NCBI GenBank assembly: GCA_012837865.1
Contig: DUQJ01000003.1
Span: forward strand, 1-59,897
Direction: 5' to 3'
DNA length: 59,897 nt
Source of the DNA: Clostridiales bacterium
Lineage (GTDB): Bacteria; Bacillota; Clostridia; Lachnospirales; Lachnospiraceae
Part shown: positions 44,496-54,047 of the stretch, one piece after another
Position numbering within the stretch: the stretch's first letter is position 1
Layout: every line of letters begins with the position of its first letter
Notes under the pieces: model-generated
What the model saw: only the letters and a program-made list of their open reading frames with translations
Told to the model about the DNA's origin: nothing
Databases searched by the model: none
Translations under genes and position numbers: made by a program

Positions 44496-45560
44496 ATGGA
44501 TAGGAAAAGGAAAAATATATTTAGAATTATATTAATTTTATCAATTTTAATATTCATGATTACTGGTTGTGCTAAAAAAGAGAATTTAAAAAGTGACTCA
44601 AGAGCAGATTATTCTTATGATAATGAAATTAGTAATGATAATTATTCAAAAGAAGAAAGTGATTATAAAGAATATGAGCAAGAGACTGAGGATGTTTATC
44701 CTGAAGAATCGACTGGGGATGATTATCTTGAAGATTCAGAAAACATAAGCAATACATTAATTTTAGGATCACAAACATCTAATTTTAATGGAGATGACAA
44801 GATTATTAAAATATATGATCTTTATCTAGAAACAATGGCTTTTGATATACTAATAAATAATATTGATGCACAAATATCAGTGCTTGGTGGATATGTAGAA
44901 TCTTCAAATATAAATGGTAATAAATACTTTCAAAACAATAATTATAAGAGAGCAAATATAGTGGCTAGAATACCAAAAGGACGAGTAGATGTATTTCTAA
45001 ATTCACTAAATGATAATGCAAATGTTGTTAGCAAATCGGAATCAAGTGAAAATGTTGCCCTTGAATATTCTGATTCAGAAGGCAGAAAAAAATCATTAGA
45101 AATCCAATATGAACGGGTGCTTGGGATTCTTGGTGAGGCAAATGAGTTAAGTGACATATTAATTTTAGAAGAAAGATTAAACTCACTTAGATATGAAATT
45201 GAAAGAGAAGGCCGTAAATTAAAAATATATGATAATTTAGTAGACTTTAGTAGTATAACTTTAACAATAGAAGAAGTTAAGGAAATTACAACTATCGAAG
45301 ATGAACCAGAATCAACATTGGATAGAATTAAACAAGGATTTACTAATAGTCTAAACAAAATAAAAGAAGGTTTAATAGAGTTTGTAATTGCTTTAATTGC
45401 TATTTCACCTTATCTTCTAATATGGGCAGTAATTTTATTTCCACTAGCATTAATTATTAGAAACATTTTTAAAAAGAAAAAGAAATATGATAGCATTAAT
45501 AAAAATACAATAGAATATAAAAATATGGAGAATGGTGACAATAATGATTTAAGCCAATAA
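44496..45560 (+). CDS. DUF4349 lipoprotein
   Basis: A 354-residue membrane-anchored protein. The signal peptide ends in the lipobox MITGC (C25). An acidic Tyr-rich linker leads to a DUF4349 domain (LYLETMAFDILINNIDAQI...GGYVESSNI, ARIPKGRVDVFLNSL), a helical coiled region (LEIQYERVLGILGEANELSDIL) and a C-terminal membrane helix (about 295-322) with a KKKKK end. So it is held at both ends, with the middle outside. The function of the family is unknown. GGGAGG precedes the ATG at 44496. Confidence 0.85.
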   Translation: MDRKRKNIFRIILILSILIFMITGCAKKENLKSDSRADYSYDNEISNDNYSKEESDYKEYEQETEDVYPEESTGDDYLEDSENISNTLILGSQTSNFNGDDKIIKIYDLYLETMAFDILINNIDAQISVLGGYVESSNINGNKYFQNNNYKRANIVARIPKGRVDVFLNSLNDNANVVSKSESSENVALEYSDSEGRKKSLEIQYERVLGILGEANELSDILILEERLNSLRYEIEREGRKLKIYDNLVDFSSITLTIEEVKEITTIEDEPESTLDRIKQGFTNSLNKIKEGLIEFVIALIAISPYLLIWAVILFPLALIIRNIFKKKKKYDSINKNTIEYKNMENGDNNDLSQ

Positions 45561-45585
45561 GCTTATCTCATTGCCATAATTTATT

Positions 45586-45668
45586 AATCATGATAAAATA
45601 TTATATACAATAGCTTAGATAAGTTACAAGTTATTGTATATAATAAACTTATCGTGATTTTTTATTTT
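45586..45668 (+). terminator. Long two-part terminator before deoD
   Basis: Outer stem AATCATGATAA with TTATCGTGATT and inner stem TATTATATACAATA with TATTGTATATAATA make about 25 paired positions with short internal loops, followed by a long T run. The G-U pairs fit the + strand. The deoD ATG is only about 17 bases past its end, so deoD transcription must read through it or start close by. Confidence 0.75.
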
Positions 45669-45684
45669 AAAGGAGGAATTTAAT

Positions 45685-46395
45685 ATGGCAAAATTACCAA
45701 CACCTCATATAAATGCAAAAGAAGGAGATATAGCAGAAACAGTTTTAATGCCAGGAGATCCACTAAGGGCTAAATTTATTGCAGATAATTACCTTGAGAA
45801 TGTAATATGTTTTAATGAAGTTAGGAATATGTTTGGTTATACTGGAACTTATAAAGGCAAGAAAGTTTCAGTAATGGGTAGTGGAATGGGAATTCCATCA
45901 ATAGGTATATATTCATATGAGTTGTTTAATTTTTATGGAGTTGAGAATATAATTCGTATAGGATCAGCAGGCGGGTTCACGGATGATATCAAAGTTAGGG
46001 ATATAGTAATTGGAATGGGTGCATCAACAAATTCAGATTTTGCAAAGCAATATAAATTACCGGGGACCTATGCACCATTAGCTGATTTTGGTTTATTAAG
46101 AAAAGCAGTTGAGGCAGCAGAGTCTATGAATATTAAAACAGTAGTTGGCAATATTCTATCATCAGACACTTTCTATGATGATAACCCAGATGCAAATACA
46201 CTTTGGAAAAAGATGAATGTATTAGCAGTTGAAATGGAAGCGGCTGGTTTATATTTGAATGCAGCAAGAGCGGGTAAAAAAGCCTTATGCATTTTAACTA
46301 TATCTGACCATGTATTTACAGGAGAATCATTATCAGCAGAGGATAGACAAAATACTTTCCATGAAATGATGGAAATTGCATTAGAAATAGCATAA
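45685..46395 (+). CDS. deoD: Purine-nucleoside phosphorylase, DeoD type
   Basis: A 236-residue hexameric phosphorylase that splits purine (deoxy)nucleosides into base and (deoxy)ribose-1-phosphate. The phosphate-binding [19 protein letters not shown], the [16 protein letters not shown] motif, RIGSAGG and the nucleoside-binding VEMEAAGLY with TISDH are all of the DeoD class. AAAGGAGG precedes the ATG. It opens a salvage group with deoC and cdd. Confidence 0.96.
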   Translation: MAKLPTPHINAKEGDIAETVLMPGDPLRAKFIADNYLENVICFNEVRNMFGYTGTYKGKKVSVMGSGMGIPSIGIYSYELFNFYGVENIIRIGSAGGFTDDIKVRDIVIGMGASTNSDFAKQYKLPGTYAPLADFGLLRKAVEAAESMNIKTVVGNILSSDTFYDDNPDANTLWKKMNVLAVEMEAAGLYLNAARAGKKALCILTISDHVFTGESLSAEDRQNTFHEMMEIALEIA

Positions 46396-46429
46396 CAACA
46401 AAAAGACAGGACAAATAAGAGGTGAGAAA

Positions 46430-47095
46430 TTGGATAATAAGTTTGTATTTAATAAAGTGGACCATACATTACTAGGACAAACATCAACATGGGATGAAAT
46501 TAAACAAATATGTGATGATGCAATTATTTATCAAGTAGCTTCAGTATGTATACCGCCTTCTTTTGTAAAAGAGGCTAAAGAATATGTTTTAAATAAGATG
46601 AGAATTTGCACTGTAATTGGTTTTCCTAATGGTTATAATACTAGTAAAGTTAAAATATTTGAAACAAAAGATGCAATTGAAAATGGTGCAGATGAAATTG
46701 ATATGGTTATAAACATTGGACATTTAAAAGACAAGAAATATGATTTAATATTAAATGAAATTAGAGAAATAAAAGAAGTGTGTGGAGAAAGAATTTTAAA
46801 GGTTATTATTGAAACATGTTTGTTAACGGATGATGAAAAGATTAAGATGTGTAAGATAATAAGTGAATCTGGAGCTGATTATATTAAGACATCGACAGGA
46901 TTCTCTACTAATGGGGCAACTACAAGTGATATTAAAATATTTGCTAAAAATATTAGTGAAAATATAAAAATAAAAGCAGCAGGTGGGATTTCATCATTTG
47001 ATGATGCTAAAACATTTATTGAATTAGGAGCATCACGATTAGGAACTAGTAGAATTGTTAAACTAGCTAAAAACCAAGATATATCAGGTTACTAA
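46430..47095 (+). CDS. deoC: Deoxyribose-phosphate aldolase
   Basis: Cleaves 2-deoxyribose-5-phosphate to acetaldehyde and glyceraldehyde-3-phosphate. The 221-residue TIM barrel includes [14 protein letters not shown], the Schiff-base region [10 protein letters not shown] and the YIKTSTGF motif. The start is TTG at 46430, with AGAGGTGA four to five bases upstream and no ATG nearby. deoB, which would link it to deoD, is not in this window. Confidence 0.95.
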   Translation: MDNKFVFNKVDHTLLGQTSTWDEIKQICDDAIIYQVASVCIPPSFVKEAKEYVLNKMRICTVIGFPNGYNTSKVKIFETKDAIENGADEIDMVINIGHLKDKKYDLILNEIREIKEVCGERILKVIIETCLLTDDEKIKMCKIISESGADYIKTSTGFSTNGATTSDIKIFAKNISENIKIKAAGGISSFDDAKTFIELGASRLGTSRIVKLAKNQDISGY

Positions 47096-47135
47096 TTTTA
47101 ATTAGATGAATTGATTTATAAAGGAGTGTGTTTAA

Positions 47136-47630
47136 TTGCAAAAGAAATCAGAACAAGTTAATCCAATTATTAAAAGAACTAAAGCTGAGTTGTTAAACAA
47201 ACAAAGTGTTGTTAGTCATTCAATAGTTAAAAACCTTGTATTAGACGCAATGGAGGCTATGCAAAATGCCTATGCACCATATTCAAATTTTAAAGTCGGT
47301 TCAGCTTTATTGACAAGGCAACATAAAGTATATAAAGGATGTAATATAGAAAATGCATCTTATTCACCATCTAATTGTGGAGAGAGAACTGCTTTCTTTA
47401 AAGCAATTAGTGAAGGAGAAAGAGAATTTGTAGCTATTGCAATTGTTGGTGGTAATTTAGGTATGATAACAGACTTTTGCCCACCTTGTGGAGTTTGTAG
47501 ACAAGTAATGCGAGAGTTTGTAGATCCAGAAAAGTTTATAGTGATTTTGGCAAAGAATGAAAATGATTATATGATATATTTTTTAGAAGAATTATTACCA
47601 ATGGGATTTGGACCAGAGAATTTAAGATAA
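47136..47630 (+). CDS. cdd: Cytidine deaminase
   Basis: Deaminates cytidine and deoxycytidine to uridines. The 164-residue chain has the usual CDA core after a 30-residue N-terminal extension: NAYAPYSNFKVGSALL, the zinc/catalytic motif NCGERTAFFKAI (CGE where CAE is usual) and PCGVCRQVM. The start is TTG at 47136 with AAGGAGTG upstream. With deoD and deoC it completes a compact nucleoside salvage unit. Confidence 0.93.
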   Translation: MQKKSEQVNPIIKRTKAELLNKQSVVSHSIVKNLVLDAMEAMQNAYAPYSNFKVGSALLTRQHKVYKGCNIENASYSPSNCGERTAFFKAISEGEREFVAIAIVGGNLGMITDFCPPCGVCRQVMREFVDPEKFIVILAKNENDYMIYFLEELLPMGFGPENLR

Positions 47631-47740
47631 TTTAGATGTGCTTATACTATACATGAGTTTTCTTAATTAATAGAGTTATATTAATTTAGAAGGTTTGTGG
47701 TATAATTACTTAATAACGTTATGAAAGAAGGGACTAGAAT

Positions 47741-48973
47741 ATGTACTCATTTGATGAAGTGAAAGAATTTGATAGTGAAATTGCAGAAGCAATTACATTA
47801 GAAATTGAAAGACAAAATAACCATATTGAATTAATTGCCTCTGAGAACTTTGTATCTAAAGCAGTTATGGCATCTATGGGGAGCCATTTAACTAATAAAT
47901 ATGCAGAAGGATATCCAGGCAAGAGATATTATGGAGGATGTGAATTTGTAGACATAGCAGAAAATCTAGCAATAGACAGAGCTAAAGAATTATTTGCATG
48001 TACATATGCAAATGTTCAACCACATTCTGGAGCACAGGCAAATATGGCGGTGTTTTTTGCTTTAATTAAGCCAGGAGACAAAGTATTAGGAATGAATCTA
48101 GCACACGGAGGCCATCTAACACATGGAAGCCCTGTTAATATATCTGGAAGTTATTATGATATAATTCCTTATGGTGTAGATGAGAAGGGTTATATAGATT
48201 ATGATGAATTAAGAAGATTAGCTCATGAAAATAAACCAAAATTAATAATTGCTGGTGCAAGTGCTTATTCTAGAAAAATAGATTTTAAATTATTCAGGGA
48301 AATAGCCGATGAAGTAAATGCAATTTTAATGGTAGACATGGCTCACATTGCAGGTTTAGTAGCAGCAGGTTTACATGAAAGTCCAATACCATATGCTCAT
48401 GTAACAACTACAACAACTCATAAGACATTAAGAGGACCAAGAGGTGGTATGATCCTTTCTAGTGAAGAATTTGCTAATGAATATAAATTAAACAAAGCAG
48501 TTTTCCCAGGAATTCAAGGAGGACCTTTAATGCATGTAATTGCATCTAAGGCGGTAAGTTTTAAAGAAGCATTAGATCCAAGCTTTAAAGTGTATGCACA
48601 AAACATTATTGATAATGCTCAAGCATTAGCTAAAGGATTAATTAAAAGAGGATTTAATTTGGTATCTGATGGAACTGACAACCATTTAATGTTAGTTGAT
48701 CTACAAAACATGGGGATAACAGGTAAGGAAGCAGAAGCCATATTAGAAGAAGCTAATATTACTTGCAATAAAAACACTATTCCTAATGATCCAACTTCAC
48801 CATTTGTAACTAGTGGAATTAGATTAGGAACACCTGCTGTTACAACACGTGGATTGAATACAGAAGATATGGATGTTATTGCATATGCAATATATCTATT
48901 AATAAAGGAAAAAAACAAGGATAAAGCAATGGAATTAGTTCAGGGCTTAACATCAAAATATCCACTGTATTAA
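47741..48973 (+). CDS. glyA: Serine hydroxymethyltransferase
   Basis: A 410-residue PLP enzyme converting serine and THF to glycine and methylene-THF. [27 protein letters not shown] and [14 protein letters not shown], with the PLP lysine near K228, are intact. An extended -10 (TGTGGTATAAT, ending 47706) probably starts its own transcript. It is the main one-carbon donor for the pool that the folT riboswitch senses. Confidence 0.97.
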   Translation: MYSFDEVKEFDSEIAEAITLEIERQNNHIELIASENFVSKAVMASMGSHLTNKYAEGYPGKRYYGGCEFVDIAENLAIDRAKELFACTYANVQPHSGAQANMAVFFALIKPGDKVLGMNLAHGGHLTHGSPVNISGSYYDIIPYGVDEKGYIDYDELRRLAHENKPKLIIAGASAYSRKIDFKLFREIADEVNAILMVDMAHIAGLVAAGLHESPIPYAHVTTTTTHKTLRGPRGGMILSSEEFANEYKLNKAVFPGIQGGPLMHVIASKAVSFKEALDPSFKVYAQNIIDNAQALAKGLIKRGFNLVSDGTDNHLMLVDLQNMGITGKEAEAILEEANITCNKNTIPNDPTSPFVTSGIRLGTPAVTTRGLNTEDMDVIAYAIYLLIKEKNKDKAMELVQGLTSKYPLY

Positions 48974-48990
48974 TTATTAAAAAAATTATG

Positions 48991-49019
48991 TTGACAAATG
49001 CATATAATCATACTATGAT
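48991..49019 (+). promoter_or_regulatory. Promoter of the T-box(Trp) transporter operon
   Basis: TTGACA (48991-48996) and TATGAT (49014-49019) are 17 bases apart, about 36 bases before the T-box stem I. Confidence 0.8.
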
Positions 49020-49054
49020 AAATTTAATTAATTTTTAAATTCAATATATTAAAC

Positions 49055-49318
49055 CGTTGAGAAAGAAGAGTAAGCTTTAGTATGTTTTCACAGAGAGTCG
49101 CAGTTGCTGAGATGCGATAAAATGTTTTTAGCTAAATGGGCTTTCGAGGGCAACCCGAAATAGCAGTAGGAGTTGACGGACACCATAGCCGTTACGATTA
49201 TGGCATATATGATTGTATATGATAGAGTGGATAGATTTAAGTATTTATTAAATCATCAATTTGAGTGGTACCACGGATAATATTCGTCTCAAGTATTAAT
49301 TTACTTGGGACTTTTTTT
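49055..49318 (+). ncRNA. T-box leader, tryptophan-specific
   Basis: Occupies most of the 388-base gap after glyA. Stem I is GAAAG-AAGAGTA-AGCT against AGCT-AAATGGG-CTTTC. The specifier is therefore TGG (Trp) at 49137-49139. T-box GAGTGGTACCACGG ends at 49276. A 10-bp terminator (49286-49295 with 49302-49311) plus seven T residues follows. The variable base after TGG is T, so with the usual G discriminator of tRNA-Trp it would form a G-U pair. Confidence 0.9.
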
Positions 49319-49361
49319 ATGCAAATTTAAAAATTAAAAAACATGAAAAGGGGAAATGAAA

Positions 49362-50351
49362 ATGAAGAAAACTATTTATTTAGTATTAACCAGTGTATTA
49401 CTTATGTCAGTTCTAATAGGATGTAATAAAAAGGAGAAAATAACGACTATAGGTATAGCACAATTTGCAGATCATGGTTCACTTGATAATTGTAGGGAAG
49501 GCTTTATACAAGGGCTTAAAGATAATGGTTATGTGGAAAATGATAATCTAAAAATTATTTATGATAATGCTCAAGAAGATGGAGTAATAGGAAACCAGAT
49601 TATTACTAATTTTATATCAAAGAAAGTTGATTTAATTGCGGCTATTGCAACTCCAATGGCTCAAAGCGCATATGGTGGAACTAAGAACAAAAATATACCA
49701 GTAGTATATACAGCAGTAACAGATCCAGTTTTAGCAGAGCTTGCTAATCCTGATAAGACATCAGTAGGTAATGTTACAGGAACAAGTGATATATTACCTG
49801 TTACGGAACAATTAGCAATGATTCGAGCAATTTTACCTAATGCTAAAAAGATAGGAATTATGTATACTACAAGTGAGTCTAATTCACTTTCAGCGATTAA
49901 GGAATATAGAGCTGCGGCTGCTGATTATGGATTTGAAATAATTGAAAGTGGAATAGCGACAGCTGCAGATATACCTTTAGCTACAGATCAAATTTTAGAG
50001 AAAGTTGATTGTTTGAATAATTTAACAGATAATACAGTAGTAAGTTCATTGTCAGCAATATTAAATAAGGCAAATAAGAAGTCTATTCCAGTGTTTGGTA
50101 GTGAGGTAGAGCAAGTTAAAATAGGATGCTTAGCTTCAATAGGGCTTGATTATTTTGACCTAGGTAAGAAAACAGGAGCTATGGCGGCTCTTATTCTTAA
50201 AGGCGAAAAACAAGCAAGTGAAATGGAGTTTGAAGTTATTGATGAATATAGTTTTTATGGTAATTCAAAAGTGGCTGAGGATTTAGGAATAATTTTACCA
50301 GAAGATTATGTGAAGTCAGCAAAAGAAATGTTTAATGAAGTAGTACAATAA
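49362..50351 (+). CDS. trpX: ABC transporter substrate-binding lipoprotein (TrpX-like)
   Basis: A 329-residue lipoprotein (LIGC, lipidated C21) of the ABC_sub_bind family (PF04392), the class seen in trpXYZ systems. Phrases IGIAQFADHGSLDNCREGFIQGL, IPVVYTAVTDPV and SIGLDYFDLGKKTGAMA are typical. The tryptophan T-box ahead of it supports uptake of tryptophan or a precursor. ATG at 49362 is chosen over 49356, since AAAAGGGG gives it 8-base spacing. Confidence 0.85.
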   Translation: MKKTIYLVLTSVLLMSVLIGCNKKEKITTIGIAQFADHGSLDNCREGFIQGLKDNGYVENDNLKIIYDNAQEDGVIGNQIITNFISKKVDLIAAIATPMAQSAYGGTKNKNIPVVYTAVTDPVLAELANPDKTSVGNVTGTSDILPVTEQLAMIRAILPNAKKIGIMYTTSESNSLSAIKEYRAAAADYGFEIIESGIATAADIPLATDQILEKVDCLNNLTDNTVVSSLSAILNKANKKSIPVFGSEVEQVKIGCLASIGLDYFDLGKKTGAMAALILKGEKQASEMEFEVIDEYSFYGNSKVAEDLGIILPEDYVKSAKEMFNEVVQ

Positions 50352-50374
50352 AATTATAGGGATGGATGATAATA

Positions 50375-51259
50375 ATGTTAACGATTATTTTAGGAATATT
50401 AGAAGAAGGTTTGCTATATAGTATTATGACATTAGGGGTGTATATAACATATAAAATTTTAGACTTTCCTGATTTATCAGTGGATGGAACATTTCCACTT
50501 GGCGGAGCGGTGACCGTGGTTTTAATCAGCCGTGGCATGAATCCCTTGTTGACATTGTTGTTTGCTTTTTTTGTTGGAGCTATGGCGGGAATTATTACTG
50601 GCATAATTCATGTTAAATTTAAAGTAAGAGATTTATTATCAGGTATCATAGTTATGACGGGCTTATATTCTGTAAACTTAAGAATAGCTGGAAGATCGAA
50701 TATACCTATATTTTCATATGAAACAATTTTTGAAAATAAATTTATTGACAAATATATTCCAGAGAAATTAGTTCCATATATAGGATTGATTATTATAATT
50801 ATAATAGTATTAATAGTTAAGGCATTATTAGATAGATATTTAGAAACAAAATCAGGCTATTTATTGAGAGCAGCTGGAGATAATGAAGTTCTGGTAACGT
50901 CTTTAGCCAAAGATAAGGGACTTGTAAAAATTATTGGCTTAGCAATAGCAAATGCCCTAGTAGCTCTTGCTGGAGCGATATATAGTCAAAAACAAGGCTT
51001 CTTTGAAATATCTAATGGAACAGGAACAGTAGTAATAGGACTTGCTAGTGTTATTATTGGAACAAAAGCATTTCAGAATATAGGTTTTATAAAAACCACT
51101 TCAGCAGTAATTTTAGGATCGATTATTTACAAAGCATGTGTAGCAATAGCAATATCTTTAGGATTGCCTGCATCTGACCTTAGATTGATTACATCTACAT
51201 TGTTTTTAATAATATTAATCGTTAGCCAAGATCGTATGAGGAGGGTGAAGGATGCTTAA
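50375..51259 (+). CDS. trpY: ABC transporter permease (TrpY-like)
   Basis: A 294-residue membrane protein of the branched-chain/sugar permease superfamily (BPD_transp_2) with about eight helices. YSIMTLGVYITYKILDFPDLSVDGTFPLGGAV and LAIANALVALAGAIYSQKQGFFEISNGTGTVVIGLASVIIG are characteristic of permeases paired with PF04392 binding proteins. The ATG at 50375 has better ribosome spacing than the one at 50366. It overlaps the next gene by 8 bases. Confidence 0.87.
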   Translation: MLTIILGILEEGLLYSIMTLGVYITYKILDFPDLSVDGTFPLGGAVTVVLISRGMNPLLTLLFAFFVGAMAGIITGIIHVKFKVRDLLSGIIVMTGLYSVNLRIAGRSNIPIFSYETIFENKFIDKYIPEKLVPYIGLIIIIIIVLIVKALLDRYLETKSGYLLRAAGDNEVLVTSLAKDKGLVKIIGLAIANALVALAGAIYSQKQGFFEISNGTGTVVIGLASVIIGTKAFQNIGFIKTTSAVILGSIIYKACVAIAISLGLPASDLRLITSTLFLIILIVSQDRMRRVKDA

Positions 51260-52025
51260 TTTAGTTGATATACATAAATACTATAACCCAGGAACAGTTA
51301 ACGAAAGCTGTTTGTTTAAAGACTTTAATTTATCAATAGATGAGGGTGAATTTGTATCTGTAGTGGGAAGCAATGGTTCTGGAAAAACCTCTATGTTAAA
51401 CTTAATATGTGGAAGTATACCTCTTGATAGTGGAAAAATATTAATAAATGATATTGAGATAACAGATATGCCAGAACATATAAGGGCAAAAAGAATTGGC
51501 CGTGTCTATCAAAACCCAGCGATGGGAACATGTCCGAACATGACTATACTTGAGAATATGGCAATGGCAGATAATAAAAATAAACCATTTCATTTAGGAA
51601 GAGGAACTAATAAGAAAAGAATAAACTTTTATAAAGAAACACTTAGCTCGCTTGATCTTGGTTTAGAGAATAAGTTAAATGTAACAGTAGGATCACTATC
51701 TGGTGGACAACGACAGGCAATGGCATTGTTAATGTCAACTATGACACCTATAGAATTTTTAATATTAGATGAGCACACTGCAGCTCTTGATCCTAAAACG
51801 GCAGATTTGATTATGAAATTAACAGATAAGATTGTTAAAGAGAAAAAGGTTACCACAATTATGGTGACTCATAATCTTAGATATGCAGTTAAATATGGTG
51901 ATAGGCTTATAATGATGCATAATGGGGAGAGTATCTTTGATAAGTCAGGTGAAGATAAAAAAGCATCAAGTATAGATGATATATTAAAATTATTTAATGA
52001 GATAAGTATAGAGTGTGGAAATTAA
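51252..52025 (+). CDS. trpZ: ABC transporter ATP-binding protein (TrpZ-like)
   Basis: A 257-residue single ATPase: Walker A GSNGSGKTS, signature LSGGQRQAMALLM and Walker B LILDEHTAALDP. DEHT rather than DEPT is a habit of this importer subfamily. AGGAGGGTG inside the end of the permease gene provides its ribosome site. It completes the binding protein, permease and ATPase set. Confidence 0.9.
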   Translation: MLNLVDIHKYYNPGTVNESCLFKDFNLSIDEGEFVSVVGSNGSGKTSMLNLICGSIPLDSGKILINDIEITDMPEHIRAKRIGRVYQNPAMGTCPNMTILENMAMADNKNKPFHLGRGTNKKRINFYKETLSSLDLGLENKLNVTVGSLSGGQRQAMALLMSTMTPIEFLILDEHTAALDPKTADLIMKLTDKIVKEKKVTTIMVTHNLRYAVKYGDRLIMMHNGESIFDKSGEDKKASSIDDILKLFNEISIECGN

Positions 52026-52050
52026 TTTATTATAAATGTTAAATAAAGAT

Positions 52051-52094
52051 AAACCCCCTTATCCATATCAATCTGGATTTAAGGGGGTTTGTAT
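52051..52094. terminator. Bidirectional terminator between trpZ and the aldo/keto reductase gene
   Basis: AAACCCCCTTA with TAAGGGGGTTT, extended by TCCA with TGGA over a 2-base bulge. It lies between convergent genes and has T-rich flanks on both strands. Confidence 0.85.
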
Positions 52095-52106
52095 ATTTTA
52101 AATCAA

Positions 52107-52958
52107 TTAAAATGTTGCAGTATCAGGATGAGCACCTCTTCTACCAAGGGCTTCTAGAACTGTCATTTTTTCAATGTCATCTTTATCTATTGTAAAATCA
52201 AATATATCTGCATTCTCTATCATCCTAGATTTGTTTGATGCCTTAGGAAGAGGGATAAAGTTATGATCTAAACTCCAGCGAAGTAGCAATTGTGCCACAG
52301 ATTTATTGTATTTTTTTGCGATTTCAATTAGCAATGGGTTATCAAATACGTCACCTGCAACCATAGGACTCCAGGCTTCAACAAGGATGTTATTATCCCT
52401 ACAATATTTCACTATATCTTTCTGAGGATATAAGGGATGAAGCTCCAATTGATTTACCATGGGAGTGATAGTAGCTGTTTCCATAAGTGCGTCAATATGA
52501 TGTTCTAAGAAATTACTAAGGCCAATGGCTTTAATTAAACCTTTATTATATAATTCTTCAAAAGCTTTCCAGGAACCTGCATTGGCTTCCTTCCAGTTAT
52601 CCCTAAACATGATGGGGTTTGGCCAGTGTATTAGATGTAGATCTATATAATCAATATCTAATTCAGTCATATTCTTATCAAATTCTTTCATGGTTTTATC
52701 ATAACCATGGTTTGGGTTATTAAGCTTACTGGTTACAAAAAGCTCATCACGTTTTAAACCAGATTCTCTAACGCCTTTACCTACAGCCACGTGATTATCA
52801 TATCCAGCTGCTGTATCAATATGCCTATAACCACAATCTATAGCCGTTTTAATAAGATTAACGGTTGTATCATTATTAGCAAGTTTCCAGGTACCATATC
52901 CCACGCAGGGTATTCCTACACCATTGCTTAAAATTTTTTTATATTGTATGTTTTTCAT
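52107..52958 (-). CDS. Aldo/keto reductase
   Basis: A 283-residue NADPH-type TIM-barrel reductase of the 2,5-diketo-gluconate reductase-like branch. The tetrad is visible: Asp and Tyr in GYRHIDTAAGYDN, Lys in LFVTSKLNN and His in DLHLIHWPN. A late PLPKASNKSRMIEN segment binds the cofactor. AAGGGTGG lies seven bases before the ATG at 52958; an earlier in-frame ATG at 52976 overlaps that site. It is operonic after the DegV gene (32 bases). Confidence 0.93.
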   Translation of the reverse strand: MKNIQYKKILSNGVGIPCVGYGTWKLANNDTTVNLIKTAIDCGYRHIDTAAGYDNHVAVGKGVRESGLKRDELFVTSKLNNPNHGYDKTMKEFDKNMTELDIDYIDLHLIHWPNPIMFRDNWKEANAGSWKAFEELYNKGLIKAIGLSNFLEHHIDALMETATITPMVNQLELHPLYPQKDIVKYCRDNNILVEAWSPMVAGDVFDNPLLIEIAKKYNKSVAQLLLRWSLDHNFIPLPKASNKSRMIENADIFDFTIDKDDIEKMTVLEALGRRGAHPDTATF

Positions 52959-52990
52959 AGAATTACCACCCTTCATTTTAATAGTATAAT

Positions 52991-53878
52991 TTACATACGA
53001 TCAAATTTCTTTATAAAACAAATTCCAAGTGCACCTGGTCCAGTGTTAGTTCCAATAGTTACTCCAATTTGAAATATTGGATATGTAATAGGTCGCCCTA
53101 TTAATGATTCCAATTTTTCTTTTACTTTAAGTATTTCTTCTATAGCAGTTGTATTGGCTAAACAAAAATCATAATCTTCATATTTCTCATTGTTTTCTTG
53201 AAAATATTCTTTTGTCATTTCAACGATTTTATCTAGAGATTTTTTTCGGCCTCGGATGTTTGAATAAGGAATTAATTCTCCGTCTTTATGTTGAATTAAA
53301 GGTTTTAATTGAAGCATATTTCCAGCAAGTGAAGCTGCTTTACCTATTCTTCCACCTCTAGCTAAATACTCAAGATCATCAACTGTAAACATGATTCTTG
53401 AAGTGTTTTTCAAAATATTTATCTTATCAACCACTTCATCAATTTCAAGTCCAGCTTCCCTCATATAGGCAGCTTGTAGTAAAACCATTCCTTGTCCACC
53501 GGTAGATTGGATGCTATCAACAATATGAATATTAGCATCAGGATATTGCTCTTCTAACATGTTTTTGGCATTAACAGCAGATTGATATGAACCACTAAAG
53601 TTATGAGTTAAACATATGCATAGAATGCCTTTTCCTTCTTTTAAATGAGGTTCAAATTTTTTAATATAATCTGTTATGGAAGGCAATGAAGTTTTAGGGA
53701 ATATTTTAGTGGAAATTAATTTTTCGTAGAATTCTTCATTTGAAATTTCAATGTTTTCTTTGAAATAATTATTTTGATCAAAGGTAACATAAAAAGGAAC
53801 TAAATCTATATTATGCTTTATTAATAATTCATTAGGCATATCGCAGGATGAATCGCTAAATATCATAAAATCACTCAA
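52991..53878 (-). CDS. DegV-family fatty-acid-binding protein
   Basis: A 295-residue protein of the DegV family, which binds fatty acids; FakB members deliver them to the FakA kinase. FSDSSCDMPNELL, PKTSLPSITDYIKKF, ICLTHNFSGSYQSAVNA and DSIQSTGGQGM are diagnostic, with the fatty-acid carboxylate-binding Ser/Thr residues in place. No fakA is adjacent. The start is TTG at 53878: AGGAGG lies seven bases before it, and the next in-frame ATG is four codons in. Confidence 0.92.
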   Translation of the reverse strand: MSDFMIFSDSSCDMPNELLIKHNIDLVPFYVTFDQNNYFKENIEISNEEFYEKLISTKIFPKTSLPSITDYIKKFEPHLKEGKGILCICLTHNFSGSYQSAVNAKNMLEEQYPDANIHIVDSIQSTGGQGMVLLQAAYMREAGLEIDEVVDKINILKNTSRIMFTVDDLEYLARGGRIGKAASLAGNMLQLKPLIQHKDGELIPYSNIRGRKKSLDKIVEMTKEYFQENNEKYEDYDFCLANTTAIEEILKVKEKLESLIGRPITYPIFQIGVTIGTNTGPGALGICFIKKFDRM

Positions 53879-54047
53879 GTTGTAACCTCCTCAGTTTTTT
53901 GAATATTACTTTATATTGTAAGCTATTATAAGCTATTATTCAATATATAATTTATAATGTAGAATTTACTACAGGTTTATTGTATACTTATAAGTGATGA
54001 ATATTTAACAATGAGCTTAAATACATATATGAGAAAGTTGGTATTCT

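Noticed and set aside
53920-53940. Tandem AAGCTATTAT-like 10-base repeat upstream of the DegV gene
   Set aside because: Only two copies in AT-rich sequence; too little to call a repeat element or operator.
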